Assembly: GCF_030325625.1 (NCBI RefSeq)
Contig: NZ_JACAIS010000005.1
Location: 1-64,000 of the forward strand
Length of the DNA: 64,000 bases
From: Sphingobacterium sp. N143
GTDB lineage: Bacteria > Bacteroidota > Bacteroidia > Sphingobacteriales > Sphingobacteriaceae
Direction of reading: 5' to 3'
Shown here: one piece after another, positions 48,191 through 57,013 of the stretch
Numbering within the stretch: the first letter of the stretch is position 1
How the letters are laid out: every line of letters starts with the position of its first letter
Program-made: the position numbers and the translations under genes
The notes under the pieces: generated by a model
The model's input: the letters and a program-made list of their open reading frames with translations, nothing else
Told to the model about the DNA's origin: nothing
Database searches by the model: none

Positions 48191-50596
48191 ATGATCCGGA
48201 ACAATCTAAAAATAGCGTGGCGGAATTTGACCCGTAATTTCTCCACTTCACTTATCAACACCACAGGCCTGGCACTGGGAATTGCGACTTGCCTATTGAT
48301 AAGCTTATATGTAACGGATGAATTTAGTTTTGATCGTTTTAACGAAAATGCAGATCGAATTGTTCGTATAGTTTTTAGGGGGACTGTAAAAGGAGGGACA
48401 ATCAATGAAGCCCATGTGATGCCTCCTGTTGCAGCCGCTGTGAAATCCGAGTTACCTGAAATCCAAGAAACAGCACGGCTGAGAATCGGTGGTTCTCCCT
48501 TATTTGTTGTCAATAACAAAATTTTCCATGAAGAACGGATGGCCTACGTCGATGCTTCTTTCTTTAAAATATTTACACTGCCCATTATCAAGGGAGACAT
48601 GGCTACTGCGCTCACTTTACCCAATACCGCAGTAATATCCGAATCCACAGCACGCAAGTACTTCGGCACAACAGATGTACTCGGGCGAAATCTATCCGTT
48701 AAAGACAACAAAACCATACTGAAAATTACAGGAGTTATGAAGGATATTCCTCCTAACTCCCATTTTCATTTCGACCTATTCACTTCCTTAGAAGCCGTGG
48801 ACGATGCCCGATCTGATTCATGGATGACCTCAGAATATTATACCTATGCTTTACTCGCTGAAGGAGCATCTCCTGAAAAATTAGAGCGGAATTTAGCTGC
48901 GTTATTTGACAAACATATAGCCTCTCAGTTTATGTCAGGTTTTGGAATGAGCTATTCTGATTACAAAAAGTCAGGCAATAAAATTGGTCTCTATCTTCAG
49001 CGGCTAACAGATATCCACCTACATTCGAATTTCAACTATGATCTCAGCCCTCCAGGTGATCTCCGCTATGTGTATATATTCAGTGTTATTGCACTCTTTA
49101 TGTTGTTGGTGGCAACATTTAACTTCATGAATCTGTCTACAGCTAGTGGCTTTACAAGATGTAAAGAGGTTGGTGTACGAAAAGTATTGGGTGCTGCCAA
49201 ACAAAATGTCATGCGGCAATTTATGCTAGAAGGTATCCTCTTGACCTATATCGCATTAATAATCGCTGTGGCAATTGTGCTTCTTGCCCTTCCCTTATTC
49301 AATCAGCTTTCGGGCAAAGAGATCACATTTCAAAAGCTTGACCTCGTTAAAATTATCCCGTTTTTACTCGCTTTTGGTTTAGTTGTCGGCCTATTCTCCA
49401 GCAGTTATCCAGCCTTATACCTATCATCTTTTAATCCATTACGGGTATTAAAAGGAAAAATAAGTCGTTCAAAAACAGGGGTTAATTTACGAAGCGGACT
49501 TGTTATCTTTCAATTTACCATTTCTGTTGGCCTTATCTTCGGTACAGTCGTTGTGGTTAAGCAGCTTGATTACATGCGTCATATCAAACTTGGATATGAC
49601 AAGGAAAATGTGCTTATTATACCGAGCTGGCCACTGGGAAAGAACGAGAAAACATATCAAACACTACTGTCCCAAGATAGTAGGATCAGACACATTTCCC
49701 GTTCTTCATATCTACCTGCAGGAGAAAGCAACAATAACAATTTCTTTATCTATCCCGAAGGGAATTCAGATCAATGGATAAAAACAATCCGCTATGAGGT
49801 GGACGAAGAGTATATACCGACTATGGGTATAGAACTCAAGGAGGGAAGAAACTTTGAAAAAGCTTTTGGCAATGATAGTCTATCTGTTATTATCAATGAA
49901 AGTGCAGCTAAAGATTTAGGTTGGGAAGATCATAGTCTTGGCAAAATATTGACGAACAAGGATAATAAGAGCTATCGTGTTGTTGGGGTAGTGAAAGATT
50001 TTCACTTTCGATCACTACATGAGCAAATCTCACCGCTTGTGATGGTACTCAGTGATCAGGCAGGAAGTTTAATCCTCAAAACACAGACGAACGACATGGA
50101 AAAACTCGTGCAAAAACTAGCATCACTGTATCGTTCTTTTCAGACAGACATTCCATTCAGCTATTCATTTTTGGATGACCGCTACGCACAAACCTATCAA
50201 GCGGAAGTTAAAACAGGTAAATTACTGAGTATCTTCGCCGGGCTGACCATCTTTGTAGCAGGCCTTGGCTTGTTTGGTTTAGCAATTTTTACTGCTAATC
50301 AGCGTAAAAAAGAAATAGGAATCCGTAAGGTCATTGGTGCCACAGTTCCTGATATTACACGCATGCTTTCTACCGAATTCATTAAGCTCGTTCTTGTTGC
50401 GATCATCATCTCATCCCCCATTGCTTGGTGGATCATGTACAAATGGCTCGAGAATTTTGCATACCGCATCGAAATCCAATGGTGGATGTTTGCTTTGGCA
50501 GGATTAGTCGCTATCTTCATTGCGTTAACAACCGTAAGCACACAAGCTGTAAGAGCTGCCTTGACAAAACCTGTTGACAGCCTAAGAGACGAATAG
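48191..50596 (+). CDS. ABC transporter permease P11, MacB/FtsX two-module type
   Basis: This is 801 aa. Coupling motifs are KEVGVRKVLG (about 325) and KEIGIRKVIG (about 707). Domain 2 has an Asn-rich segment YLPAGESNNNNFFIYPEGNS that resembles none of the others. It ends KPVDSLRDE, the only tail with Lys before Pro. It is the last gene of the P7-P11 operon. The next enhancer site begins 11 nt after the stop. Confidence 0.93.
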   Translation: MIRNNLKIAWRNLTRNFSTSLINTTGLALGIATCLLISLYVTDEFSFDRFNENADRIVRIVFRGTVKGGTINEAHVMPPVAAAVKSELPEIQETARLRIGGSPLFVVNNKIFHEERMAYVDASFFKIFTLPIIKGDMATALTLPNTAVISESTARKYFGTTDVLGRNLSVKDNKTILKITGVMKDIPPNSHFHFDLFTSLEAVDDARSDSWMTSEYYTYALLAEGASPEKLERNLAALFDKHIASQFMSGFGMSYSDYKKSGNKIGLYLQRLTDIHLHSNFNYDLSPPGDLRYVYIFSVIALFMLLVATFNFMNLSTASGFTRCKEVGVRKVLGAAKQNVMRQFMLEGILLTYIALIIAVAIVLLALPLFNQLSGKEITFQKLDLVKIIPFLLAFGLVVGLFSSSYPALYLSSFNPLRVLKGKISRSKTGVNLRSGLVIFQFTISVGLIFGTVVVVKQLDYMRHIKLGYDKENVLIIPSWPLGKNEKTYQTLLSQDSRIRHISRSSYLPAGESNNNNFFIYPEGNSDQWIKTIRYEVDEEYIPTMGIELKEGRNFEKAFGNDSLSVIINESAAKDLGWEDHSLGKILTNKDNKSYRVVGVVKDFHFRSLHEQISPLVMVLSDQAGSLILKTQTNDMEKLVQKLASLYRSFQTDIPFSYSFLDDRYAQTYQAEVKTGKLLSIFAGLTIFVAGLGLFGLAIFTANQRKKEIGIRKVIGATVPDITRMLSTEFIKLVLVAIIISSPIAWWIMYKWLENFAYRIEIQWWMFALAGLVAIFIALTTVSTQAVRAALTKPVDSLRDE

Positions 50597-50606
50597 ACAT
50601 TGATGC

Positions 50607-50643
50607 TGTCCAATGATGGACAAACACTGTCCGATATCGAACA
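50607..50643 (+). promoter_or_regulatory. Enhancer palindrome pair serving P12-P13
   Basis: The two sites are TGTCCAATGATGGACA (50607-50622; TGTCCA/TGGACA dyad with altered inner bases) and TGTCCGATATCGAACA (50628-50643; full match), 21 bp start to start. The downstream edge is 53 nt before the -24 box. Confidence 0.78.
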
Positions 50644-50696
50644 GCAATCAAAATGACAAAACAGACAAGAAACTAATTATCAGCAAAATAATCAAT

Positions 50697-50712
50697 TGGC
50701 TAAACATTTGTA
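50697..50712 (+). promoter_or_regulatory. Sigma-54 promoter of the P12-P13 operon
   Basis: TGGCTAAACATTTGTA has the -24 box TGGC and the -12 box TTGTA at correct spacing. It lies 72 nt before P12. Confidence 0.72.
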
Positions 50713-50784
50713 TCATCCAATTCAACTCAATGCTTAATACATCATATAGCACAACGATGGTAAAAACCTCTTATTAAATCGGAA

Positions 50785-53190
50785 ATGAACTTTACAAACG
50801 TTAAGATTGCCTGGCGAAATATTAAAAAGAAAAAAATTCAAAACCTGATCAATCTGATCGGACTGATCTGTAGCTTTACTTTTCTATTGCTTGTAGGAGC
50901 TTATATATGGGATGTCCACCAGGTAAATAGTAACATAAAAAATATTGACCGTCAGTTTTTACTGCAAAGCAAATATAAAAAAGAAGGATTTGGGATTGAT
51001 TTAACTACATTAGGAGCCCTACCCAAAGCTTTACACGAGAACTACCCAGATTTAGTCGCCAACTATTACCGACTTGACGGATTGACAGGTATTGTCGCCA
51101 ACGGCTCCACCATCCATGAAGAGGGTATGTCGCTTGGCGATCCCAGTCTTTTGACCATGTTTGGCTTTAACATTTTAGCCGGAAACGCCAATACTGCTTT
51201 GAACAATCCTTTTTCAGTTGTCATCAGTGATAAGGCAGCCCTAAAATATTTTGGACAGGTCGATGTGCTTGGCAGATCTCTGCAAATCAAAAATTTTAAG
51301 GGTGAAAAGCATGATTTTGAAATTACGGCAATCATTAAAACTGGCGTACAAAACGCCATTATGGATTTAACCAAGAATATGCACGCAGACATATTCCTGC
51401 CTATCGCAAACGAGCAATATTTCGGACGGTCCATAGACAATTGGAACAATCCCTATATTGCAGGTTATATCGAATTGAATGCCGGGATAAGCCCACAACA
51501 GATTGACTCAGCTATACAGGCCCTTGTCAGAAAAAATACTGATAAGGAATTTGCTAGTCAATATAGTCCCAATCTAAAGCCTTTGAAAACCTATTACCTA
51601 GACGACAATCAAGGGGCTGTCCGCAAAATGATCCAAACTTTGACTTGGATTGCTATTTTTATCCTATCCATGGCAATCATTAACTTCATCAATTTTAGTA
51701 TTGCCCAGCATATTACGCGATTAAAAGAAATTGGTGTGCGTAAGATTATGGGATCCTCCAGATTACAGCTTGTGAGACAATTGATGACTGAATATATTCT
51801 TATTGTATCGATATCAGCTTTAATAAGTTTACCGATCTATATCGTTATCAGTCCGATATTTGAACATGTACTGATGCGAAAGCTACCTTCTTTGATCGAA
51901 TTACCGGTTTACTTTTTTGCGCTATTGGGTGTACTGACCCTATTGATCGGCATAGTGGCAGGCTTGTATCCAGCCATTAAACTTTCCAGTATTAACATCA
52001 TATCCTCAGTCAAAAAGCAGCTTTCAACTTCAGACAGTAAACAGCTCGTACGAAAAGTTCTGCTATTTTTTCAATTTGCTGTCGCTTTATTATTGCTGGT
52101 ATGTACCTTAATTATAGCTAAGCAAGTTGACCTATTTATTCACAGCAATTTGGGATACAACAAAGATTACCTTTTGACTGTTCAGGTACCAAGAGACTGG
52201 TCTGAAAATGGAATTCGAAAAATGGAAACAGTTCAGCACGAGCTTTCCCAGCAACCTGAAGTGCAATCAGTGAGCCTGTCGTATGAAACTCCTGGCTTAC
52301 TAGGCTCCAATATGCAACCTGCATTTGGTGTTTCTGGTGACAACGAGATCCAAGTACAACGAATTACAAGTGATAGCCATTTTCTGGAAACCTATGAAAT
52401 TCCATTACTGGCCGGAACATTCCTACCAAAGAACTACCTGGTCAATAAGGATTACAGACCCATTGTGATCAACAAGAAAGCAATGGAAGATCTCGGATTT
52501 AACCATGCTGAACAGGCCATTGGGCAACAGATTGCCATTGGTGATCCACAAGATAAAATGACCATTGTAGGAGTTACTGACAATTTTATCGCTAATTCCC
52601 TTCATCAGGCCTCCCCTCCTATGATATGGACAGATGTCCATGAAAGCTTGCAATACCGATACCTTAGCATTCGCCTACAACAGGCATCCCTGTCTAAGTC
52701 TGTGCAGAAGCTTGAGCAGAAATGGAAAGAATTGATGCCAGACGCTCCATTTGAATATCAATTTATGGATGAGCGCATCAAAACCTTATATGAAACCGAA
52801 CTTCAGCTGCATCGTGCATCACAGATTGCAACGGGAGTTTCCCTGTTGATTGTTGCATTGGGACTAACAGGATTAATTTCCTTATCGATCCATTTACGCA
52901 ATAAGGAGGTTGGCATTCGTAAAGTACTTGGCGCTTCGTTGTCACAGTTAATACTATTATTTTCAAGGGAATATTATGGCATATTTCTGTTGGCAACACT
53001 CATTACTGTACCTCTGAGCTATATGCTGATGCAATATTGGTTACAAAATTACATCATCCGAATTGAGATTACTGCTATTACCTATCTGCTGCCGCTCGGA
53101 ATGCTGGTGGGCCTACTGACCCTATTGGTCGGATTTATCGTATTTCATACCACCCGGTTTAATCCGGTAGAGAAATTAAGAGACGAATAA
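50785..53190 (+). CDS. ABC transporter permease P12, MacB/FtsX two-module type
   Basis: This is 801 aa, opening MNFTNVKIAWRNIKKKKIQN. Coupling motifs are KEIGVRKIMG (about 315) and KEVGIRKVLG (about 707). Domain 2 starts TPGLLGSNMQPAFGVSGDNE. The final helix region (LLPLGMLVGLLTLLVGFIVF) lacks the TVSxQAxKAA stretch seen in most siblings and is followed by FNPVEKLRDE. It is the first gene of a two-permease unit, 26 nt before P13. Confidence 0.92.
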   Translation: MNFTNVKIAWRNIKKKKIQNLINLIGLICSFTFLLLVGAYIWDVHQVNSNIKNIDRQFLLQSKYKKEGFGIDLTTLGALPKALHENYPDLVANYYRLDGLTGIVANGSTIHEEGMSLGDPSLLTMFGFNILAGNANTALNNPFSVVISDKAALKYFGQVDVLGRSLQIKNFKGEKHDFEITAIIKTGVQNAIMDLTKNMHADIFLPIANEQYFGRSIDNWNNPYIAGYIELNAGISPQQIDSAIQALVRKNTDKEFASQYSPNLKPLKTYYLDDNQGAVRKMIQTLTWIAIFILSMAIINFINFSIAQHITRLKEIGVRKIMGSSRLQLVRQLMTEYILIVSISALISLPIYIVISPIFEHVLMRKLPSLIELPVYFFALLGVLTLLIGIVAGLYPAIKLSSINIISSVKKQLSTSDSKQLVRKVLLFFQFAVALLLLVCTLIIAKQVDLFIHSNLGYNKDYLLTVQVPRDWSENGIRKMETVQHELSQQPEVQSVSLSYETPGLLGSNMQPAFGVSGDNEIQVQRITSDSHFLETYEIPLLAGTFLPKNYLVNKDYRPIVINKKAMEDLGFNHAEQAIGQQIAIGDPQDKMTIVGVTDNFIANSLHQASPPMIWTDVHESLQYRYLSIRLQQASLSKSVQKLEQKWKELMPDAPFEYQFMDERIKTLYETELQLHRASQIATGVSLLIVALGLTGLISLSIHLRNKEVGIRKVLGASLSQLILLFSREYYGIFLLATLITVPLSYMLMQYWLQNYIIRIEITAITYLLPLGMLVGLLTLLVGFIVFHTTRFNPVEKLRDE

Positions 53191-53216
53191 TGTATTAACT
53201 ATTCAACACAGACAAC

Positions 53217-55613
53217 ATGGCAAAAAACTATTTTAAAACCGCCTGGAGGACACTGACACACAACCGCATCTATTCATTCTCAAATCTTATTGGTTTAACT
53301 GTCGCTTTACTTGTATTTATGTTGATCAGCTCACTTGTCGTTGATGAACTTTCCTACGACAGACAATGGAGGAATTCAAATGAACTCTATCGAATGCGAA
53401 TAGTACCCAAAGAAGAGCAAAAAAATTTCACAAATAGTATCACAGGTGCTCCAGAGGGTATTGCTTCAGCATTAAAAACTAATTTTCCAGAAGTCCTTGG
53501 CTATACCTCCATCAACACGTTTTCCCCAAAATTAACAATAGATAAGCGCTCAAAGCAATTTACCGAGATTAATACGCTGGAAATAGATAAGGGTTTTTTC
53601 GATCTTTTCGACATACAAATAATAGCTGGAAATCCTAGACAAGCGATTGCAGGGGCAAAAAACATCACATTAACAGCCTCCGCTGTGCAAAAATATTTCG
53701 GTGGGAAAAATGTACTTGGTACGACATTCTACAATAGACCTCAAGAGGGAGAACCTGAAACTTATTATGTCAATGCCATTATTCAGGATATGCCGCACAA
53801 TTCATCCTTTCAGGCAGAAGCTCTTGTTCTGATGACTCAGGTCAATGCATTCAATCCGGAAAAAAGTGGTTCTCTGCAAAATCAAGTTCTATTGCTCAAA
53901 AGTACAACCGATGTTAACAGTTTTTCAAACAAAATAAATAAGTGGTACAACGCACAAAATCTGAATGATTGGGCCAAAGAGCACAATCTTTTCATTGAAC
54001 CAATCAAAGATATACACTTACAAAGTATAACGGGCTGGGAAAATCCCATACAAGATATTTATCTTCTGGCGGGAATAGCGATCCTTATTCTGATATTGGT
54101 CAGTATCAATTACATTAACCTAAGCTTTGCCCATGCCCTAAAGCGCGCCCAGCAGATAGGTATCCGTAAAGTATTGGGGGCAAGCCGAAAAAATTTAATC
54201 TTGCAAATGGGCATAGAGAGCACCATACTCTTTATGAGCTCTTTTCTTCTTGCATTTTTCAGTTATTTACTTATTACTCCTGCATTCGAACACTATTTAG
54301 AACATCCATTGACGATGAGTTACCAGCATTCCCTATTGATGTCTGTAGGATTACTATCCGCTTGGATAGCTCTGGGCTTGCTTTGCAGTCTATTTCCAGC
54401 TTTATCCTTGTCAAAAACAAAACCAACTTTGGAGTTACGTAAGCAGCTTTCTTTTTTAAAACTTCCACTGAATATTGGATTTACCAAAGTGTTGGTTATT
54501 CTCCAATTTACCATTGCCATTGTTGTTGCTATTTGTATGATGTCCATGCGTGCCCAATTGCATTATCTGTACAACAAAGATCTGGGCTACGACCCTAAAA
54601 ACCTTTTAGCCATCAATTATACCTCTTGGGAGGGAAAGGATCAGAACTTCAAACAGGAACTGTTAAAAAATTCATACATCACATCGGTCAGCCTTACGTC
54701 ATGGACTCCCTTTAGTGGCTCTGTAGATTTCAAAACGGTAAAAGACCCCAATAATCCCAGCGAAGATCTCGCGGTTGTATTTGTCACTGCGGATTATGAT
54801 TACATCAAAACGATGGGCATGAAGCTGCTTGATGGCCGGCACTTAAGCCCCGATTATGCCCTGGATAGACCGTTTACGGATTCGATACAAGCAGGACGTC
54901 CGGTCTTTACAAACATGCTCGTGTCCGAACCAACCGCTCGGAGCCTGTCTTTGGAACTCAATAAAAGTTCAGAGCTCCTGCACAATACACCTGTGGGCAT
55001 ATTTAAAGAATTTAACGGGGCAAGCTTAAAATTTCCCATCGGTCCCTTTGCGATTAAGGCTCAAAAAGAATGGGAAGGAGGCTGTATGCTTATCCGCGTA
55101 CAAGAAGGAAAGAAAAAGGAAGCTTTAGCCTTGGTAAACAATACCTGGAACAAATTTTTTCCCAACCGGATAGCGCAGGTCAACTGGCTGGAAGATCAGG
55201 TACAGCATCAATATAACAAAGAGAAAAAACAATACCAACAATTGGCACTGTTTACAGGTTCCAGTATGCTGATTGCTATCTTAGGAATCGTCGCCATTGC
55301 TATTTATACGTTAGAGCGACGGGTGAAAGAAATCGGTATCCGTAAAGTGCTTGGTGCTTCAGTAAATACGATTACCTATATGATTTCCAAATCCTTTATC
55401 GTACTCTTACTGATCGCTATCCTAATAGCTTTCCCTATAGCATGGTGGTTTACACACAAATGGCTGGAAAATTTCTTCTACCATATTGATATGCCGATCG
55501 CACTATTTGTTTTCACAGGAATGTTTATCAGTTTGACGACTTTGGCGATTATCGCTGTCCGGATATTGCAGACGGCACGTATTAATCCGGTCGATAGTTT
55601 AAGAGACGAATAA
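53217..55613 (+). CDS. ABC transporter permease P13, MacB/FtsX two-module type
   Basis: This is 798 aa. The first coupling motif is QQIGIRKVLG (about 311; KE replaced by QQ) and the second is KEIGIRKVLG (about 704). Domain 2 has the TSWTPFSGSVDFKTVKDPNN segment related to P10. TM4 has LLCSLFPALSLSKTKP in place of AGxYPAxxLSxFKP. It ends NPVDSLRDE. It is the last gene before the convergent regulator and a long terminator hairpin. Confidence 0.93.
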   Translation: MAKNYFKTAWRTLTHNRIYSFSNLIGLTVALLVFMLISSLVVDELSYDRQWRNSNELYRMRIVPKEEQKNFTNSITGAPEGIASALKTNFPEVLGYTSINTFSPKLTIDKRSKQFTEINTLEIDKGFFDLFDIQIIAGNPRQAIAGAKNITLTASAVQKYFGGKNVLGTTFYNRPQEGEPETYYVNAIIQDMPHNSSFQAEALVLMTQVNAFNPEKSGSLQNQVLLLKSTTDVNSFSNKINKWYNAQNLNDWAKEHNLFIEPIKDIHLQSITGWENPIQDIYLLAGIAILILILVSINYINLSFAHALKRAQQIGIRKVLGASRKNLILQMGIESTILFMSSFLLAFFSYLLITPAFEHYLEHPLTMSYQHSLLMSVGLLSAWIALGLLCSLFPALSLSKTKPTLELRKQLSFLKLPLNIGFTKVLVILQFTIAIVVAICMMSMRAQLHYLYNKDLGYDPKNLLAINYTSWEGKDQNFKQELLKNSYITSVSLTSWTPFSGSVDFKTVKDPNNPSEDLAVVFVTADYDYIKTMGMKLLDGRHLSPDYALDRPFTDSIQAGRPVFTNMLVSEPTARSLSLELNKSSELLHNTPVGIFKEFNGASLKFPIGPFAIKAQKEWEGGCMLIRVQEGKKKEALALVNNTWNKFFPNRIAQVNWLEDQVQHQYNKEKKQYQQLALFTGSSMLIAILGIVAIAIYTLERRVKEIGIRKVLGASVNTITYMISKSFIVLLLIAILIAFPIAWWFTHKWLENFFYHIDMPIALFVFTGMFISLTTLAIIAVRILQTARINPVDSLRDE

Positions 55614-55620
55614 GAAGAAA

Positions 55621-55712
55621 TAAGCCGTAGGTGTTGTCTTACGCTCGCAAAAAGTGCATTTATTATTGACAGATTGGGAATGAAAGTTTATAATTGGTGT
55701 ACCTACGGCTTA
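55621..55712. repeat. 92-nt element bounded by a 12-bp inverted repeat
   Basis: TAAGCCGTAGGT (55621-55632) is the exact reverse complement of ACCTACGGCTTA (55701-55712), and one further G-U pair extends the stem. The roughly 68 nt between have no long open frame. It begins 8 nt after the P13 stop. It may be an mRNA 3' structure, a small RNA or a miniature mobile remnant; no target-site duplication was recognised. Confidence 0.55.
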
Positions 55713-55721
55713 GGATCTTTG

Positions 55722-55764
55722 AAGCAATTTTTAGCTGTTCCCAGTGAACAGCTAAAAATTGCTT
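55722..55764. terminator. Bidirectional terminator between P13 and the convergent regulator
   Basis: AAGCAATTTTTAGCTGTTC (55722-55740) and GAACAGCTAAAAATTGCTT (55746-55764) form a perfect 19-bp stem with loop CCAGT. The stem overlaps the stop codon of the leftward gene. A T-rich stretch follows on the plus strand. Confidence 0.85.
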
Positions 55765-56446
55765 ATTTCTTTTCAGTCGATTTTTCGTGAGCAGCTAAAA
55801 CATAGCCGAATCCGTATCCAGTTTCTTTACGAACAATCCTTGACTCATCATTGCGTTGAAATAATTCATCTAAAACTAACATCAGATTTTTAGGATGTAT
55901 GTATTGTCTGAGTTCCGTACAACACAAGTTATGGATTTCATACGGCTGTCTTTCCTCATTAAAAAATCCTGCATCAATTTGCTCATTCAATAAGATCCTT
56001 ATCTTTTCAAGCTCGTCTGCTGTTGAAACTTTATAATGATCAATATCATGACGTATATCGATTAACTTAAATTCGATTACTTTTTGATCCTGCTCAACAT
56101 CAACTTTATACAACTCATAAATAACCCGGTCAGCAAATGCAGTCACATGCAATTCATATAAGTTTTTTTGTGATGATATTTCTACTCCAGAAGGCATCAT
56201 GGCACTCATACTATTTATTTCTAGTACATGATACATGGTAACCAAATCATGAACAAAAATTCGATTGATTTTGAACGCCTCAATTTTTCGCACAAAATCC
56301 AATGGTTTCCCCATTAAAAAGGAAACTTCCTCAGGCGACAGGTGCCGCGAAATACGTTGTAGCAGCATGCGATAATAGATTAGTATATCTAACTCTTCAC
56401 ATCTTCTCCTATACACTTTTGTTTTTTGAAGTTTCGGTATTTTCAT
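55763..56446 (-). CDS. Hypothetical protein with HTH-like segment, possible regulator
   Basis: This is 227 aa from the ATG at 56446 (MKIPKLQKTKVYRRR). An upstream ATG at 56509 adds a Cys/Phe-rich stretch that looks untranslated. An N-terminal segment around residues 30-80 (LLQRISRHLSPEEVSFLMGKPLDFVRKIE, split by me at the helix turns) reads like an XRE-type helix-turn-helix, with SPEEVSFLMG and DFVRKIEAF as the paired helices. I recognise nothing in the C-terminal 140 residues, which are acidic and soluble. It is divergent from a small XRE gene 136 nt away and convergent with P13. Its position inside the array suggests a local regulator, but that is inference. Confidence 0.6.
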   Translation of the reverse strand: MKIPKLQKTKVYRRRCEELDILIYYRMLLQRISRHLSPEEVSFLMGKPLDFVRKIEAFKINRIFVHDLVTMYHVLEINSMSAMMPSGVEISSQKNLYELHVTAFADRVIYELYKVDVEQDQKVIEFKLIDIRHDIDHYKVSTADELEKIRILLNEQIDAGFFNEERQPYEIHNLCCTELRQYIHPKNLMLVLDELFQRNDESRIVRKETGYGFGYVLAAHEKSTEKK

Positions 56447-56582
56447 CTTCGGCACATTTAGACAGTATAGATTTTCAATACAAAATAATAGAAAATATTT
56501 TAAAAACAAAAATATTTGTATAAATAAAAATTACATTTTATATATTTATCTATACAAAAGATAGGTATTTAAAAATATAGCA

Positions 56583-56807
56583 ATGACCAAACTAGGTGAA
56601 TTTTTAACAAAGAAGTCTGTAAATAAATCTCAGATTGCCCGTAAAACTGGGTTGAGCAAGGCAAGGATCAACGAACTGACCATGACAGAAACAGCTAAAC
56701 TGCGCCTGGACGAAATGTATTTGATTGCTTTGGCAATTGATACAGATCCCGCAAAAATGATGTTCGAACTTTGTGAACATCTCCAGCTGAAAGCGATTGA
56801 GGAGTAG
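56583..56807 (+). CDS. Small XRE-family helix-turn-helix protein
   Basis: This is 74 aa and is essentially one HTH domain: LGEFLTKKSVNKSQIARKTG, then LSKARINELTM, then LRLDEMYLIALAIDTDPAKM. These are the five-helix XRE pattern with the recognition helix at about 24-33. The upstream 136-nt gap shared with the leftward gene is very AT-rich. It precedes the P14 enhancer pair by 34 nt. It could bind near the divergent promoter region or modulate P14, neither of which can be shown here. Confidence 0.8.
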   Translation: MTKLGEFLTKKSVNKSQIARKTGLSKARINELTMTETAKLRLDEMYLIALAIDTDPAKMMFELCEHLQLKAIEE

Positions 56808-56840
56808 TCCTTTCTTCTTCGACATGCACCCCAGCATGCC

Positions 56841-56878
56841 TGTACGATACTGAACGTCAAACTGTTCGATATCGTACA
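56841..56878 (+). promoter_or_regulatory. Enhancer palindrome pair serving P14
   Basis: The two sites are TGTACGATACTGAACG (56841-56856; degenerate right half) and TGTTCGATATCGTACA (56863-56878; full match), 22 bp start to start. The downstream edge is 54 nt before the -24 box. Confidence 0.75.
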
Positions 56879-56932
56879 GATGAAACTAAGCGATATAAAC
56901 ATAAAAGACTAAACATCAATACATTAAATAAA

Positions 56933-56948
56933 TGGCAACACTATTGAA
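56933..56948 (+). promoter_or_regulatory. Sigma-54 promoter of P14
   Basis: TGGCAACACTATTGAA has the -24 box TGGCA and the -12 box TTGAA at correct spacing. It lies 65 nt before the chosen ATG of P14. Confidence 0.78.
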
Positions 56949-57013
56949 TTTGGCGTAAGCGTCTGTTTGATTATAATTTGGACCAATCAACCAGACATTT
57001 AAAAGTTTCTGTC

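Noticed and set aside
56978..57013. TTG start for P14, 12 codons upstream of the chosen ATG
   Set aside because: The ATG at 57014 begins the conserved MIxNNLKIAWRN opening; the extra residues match no sibling.
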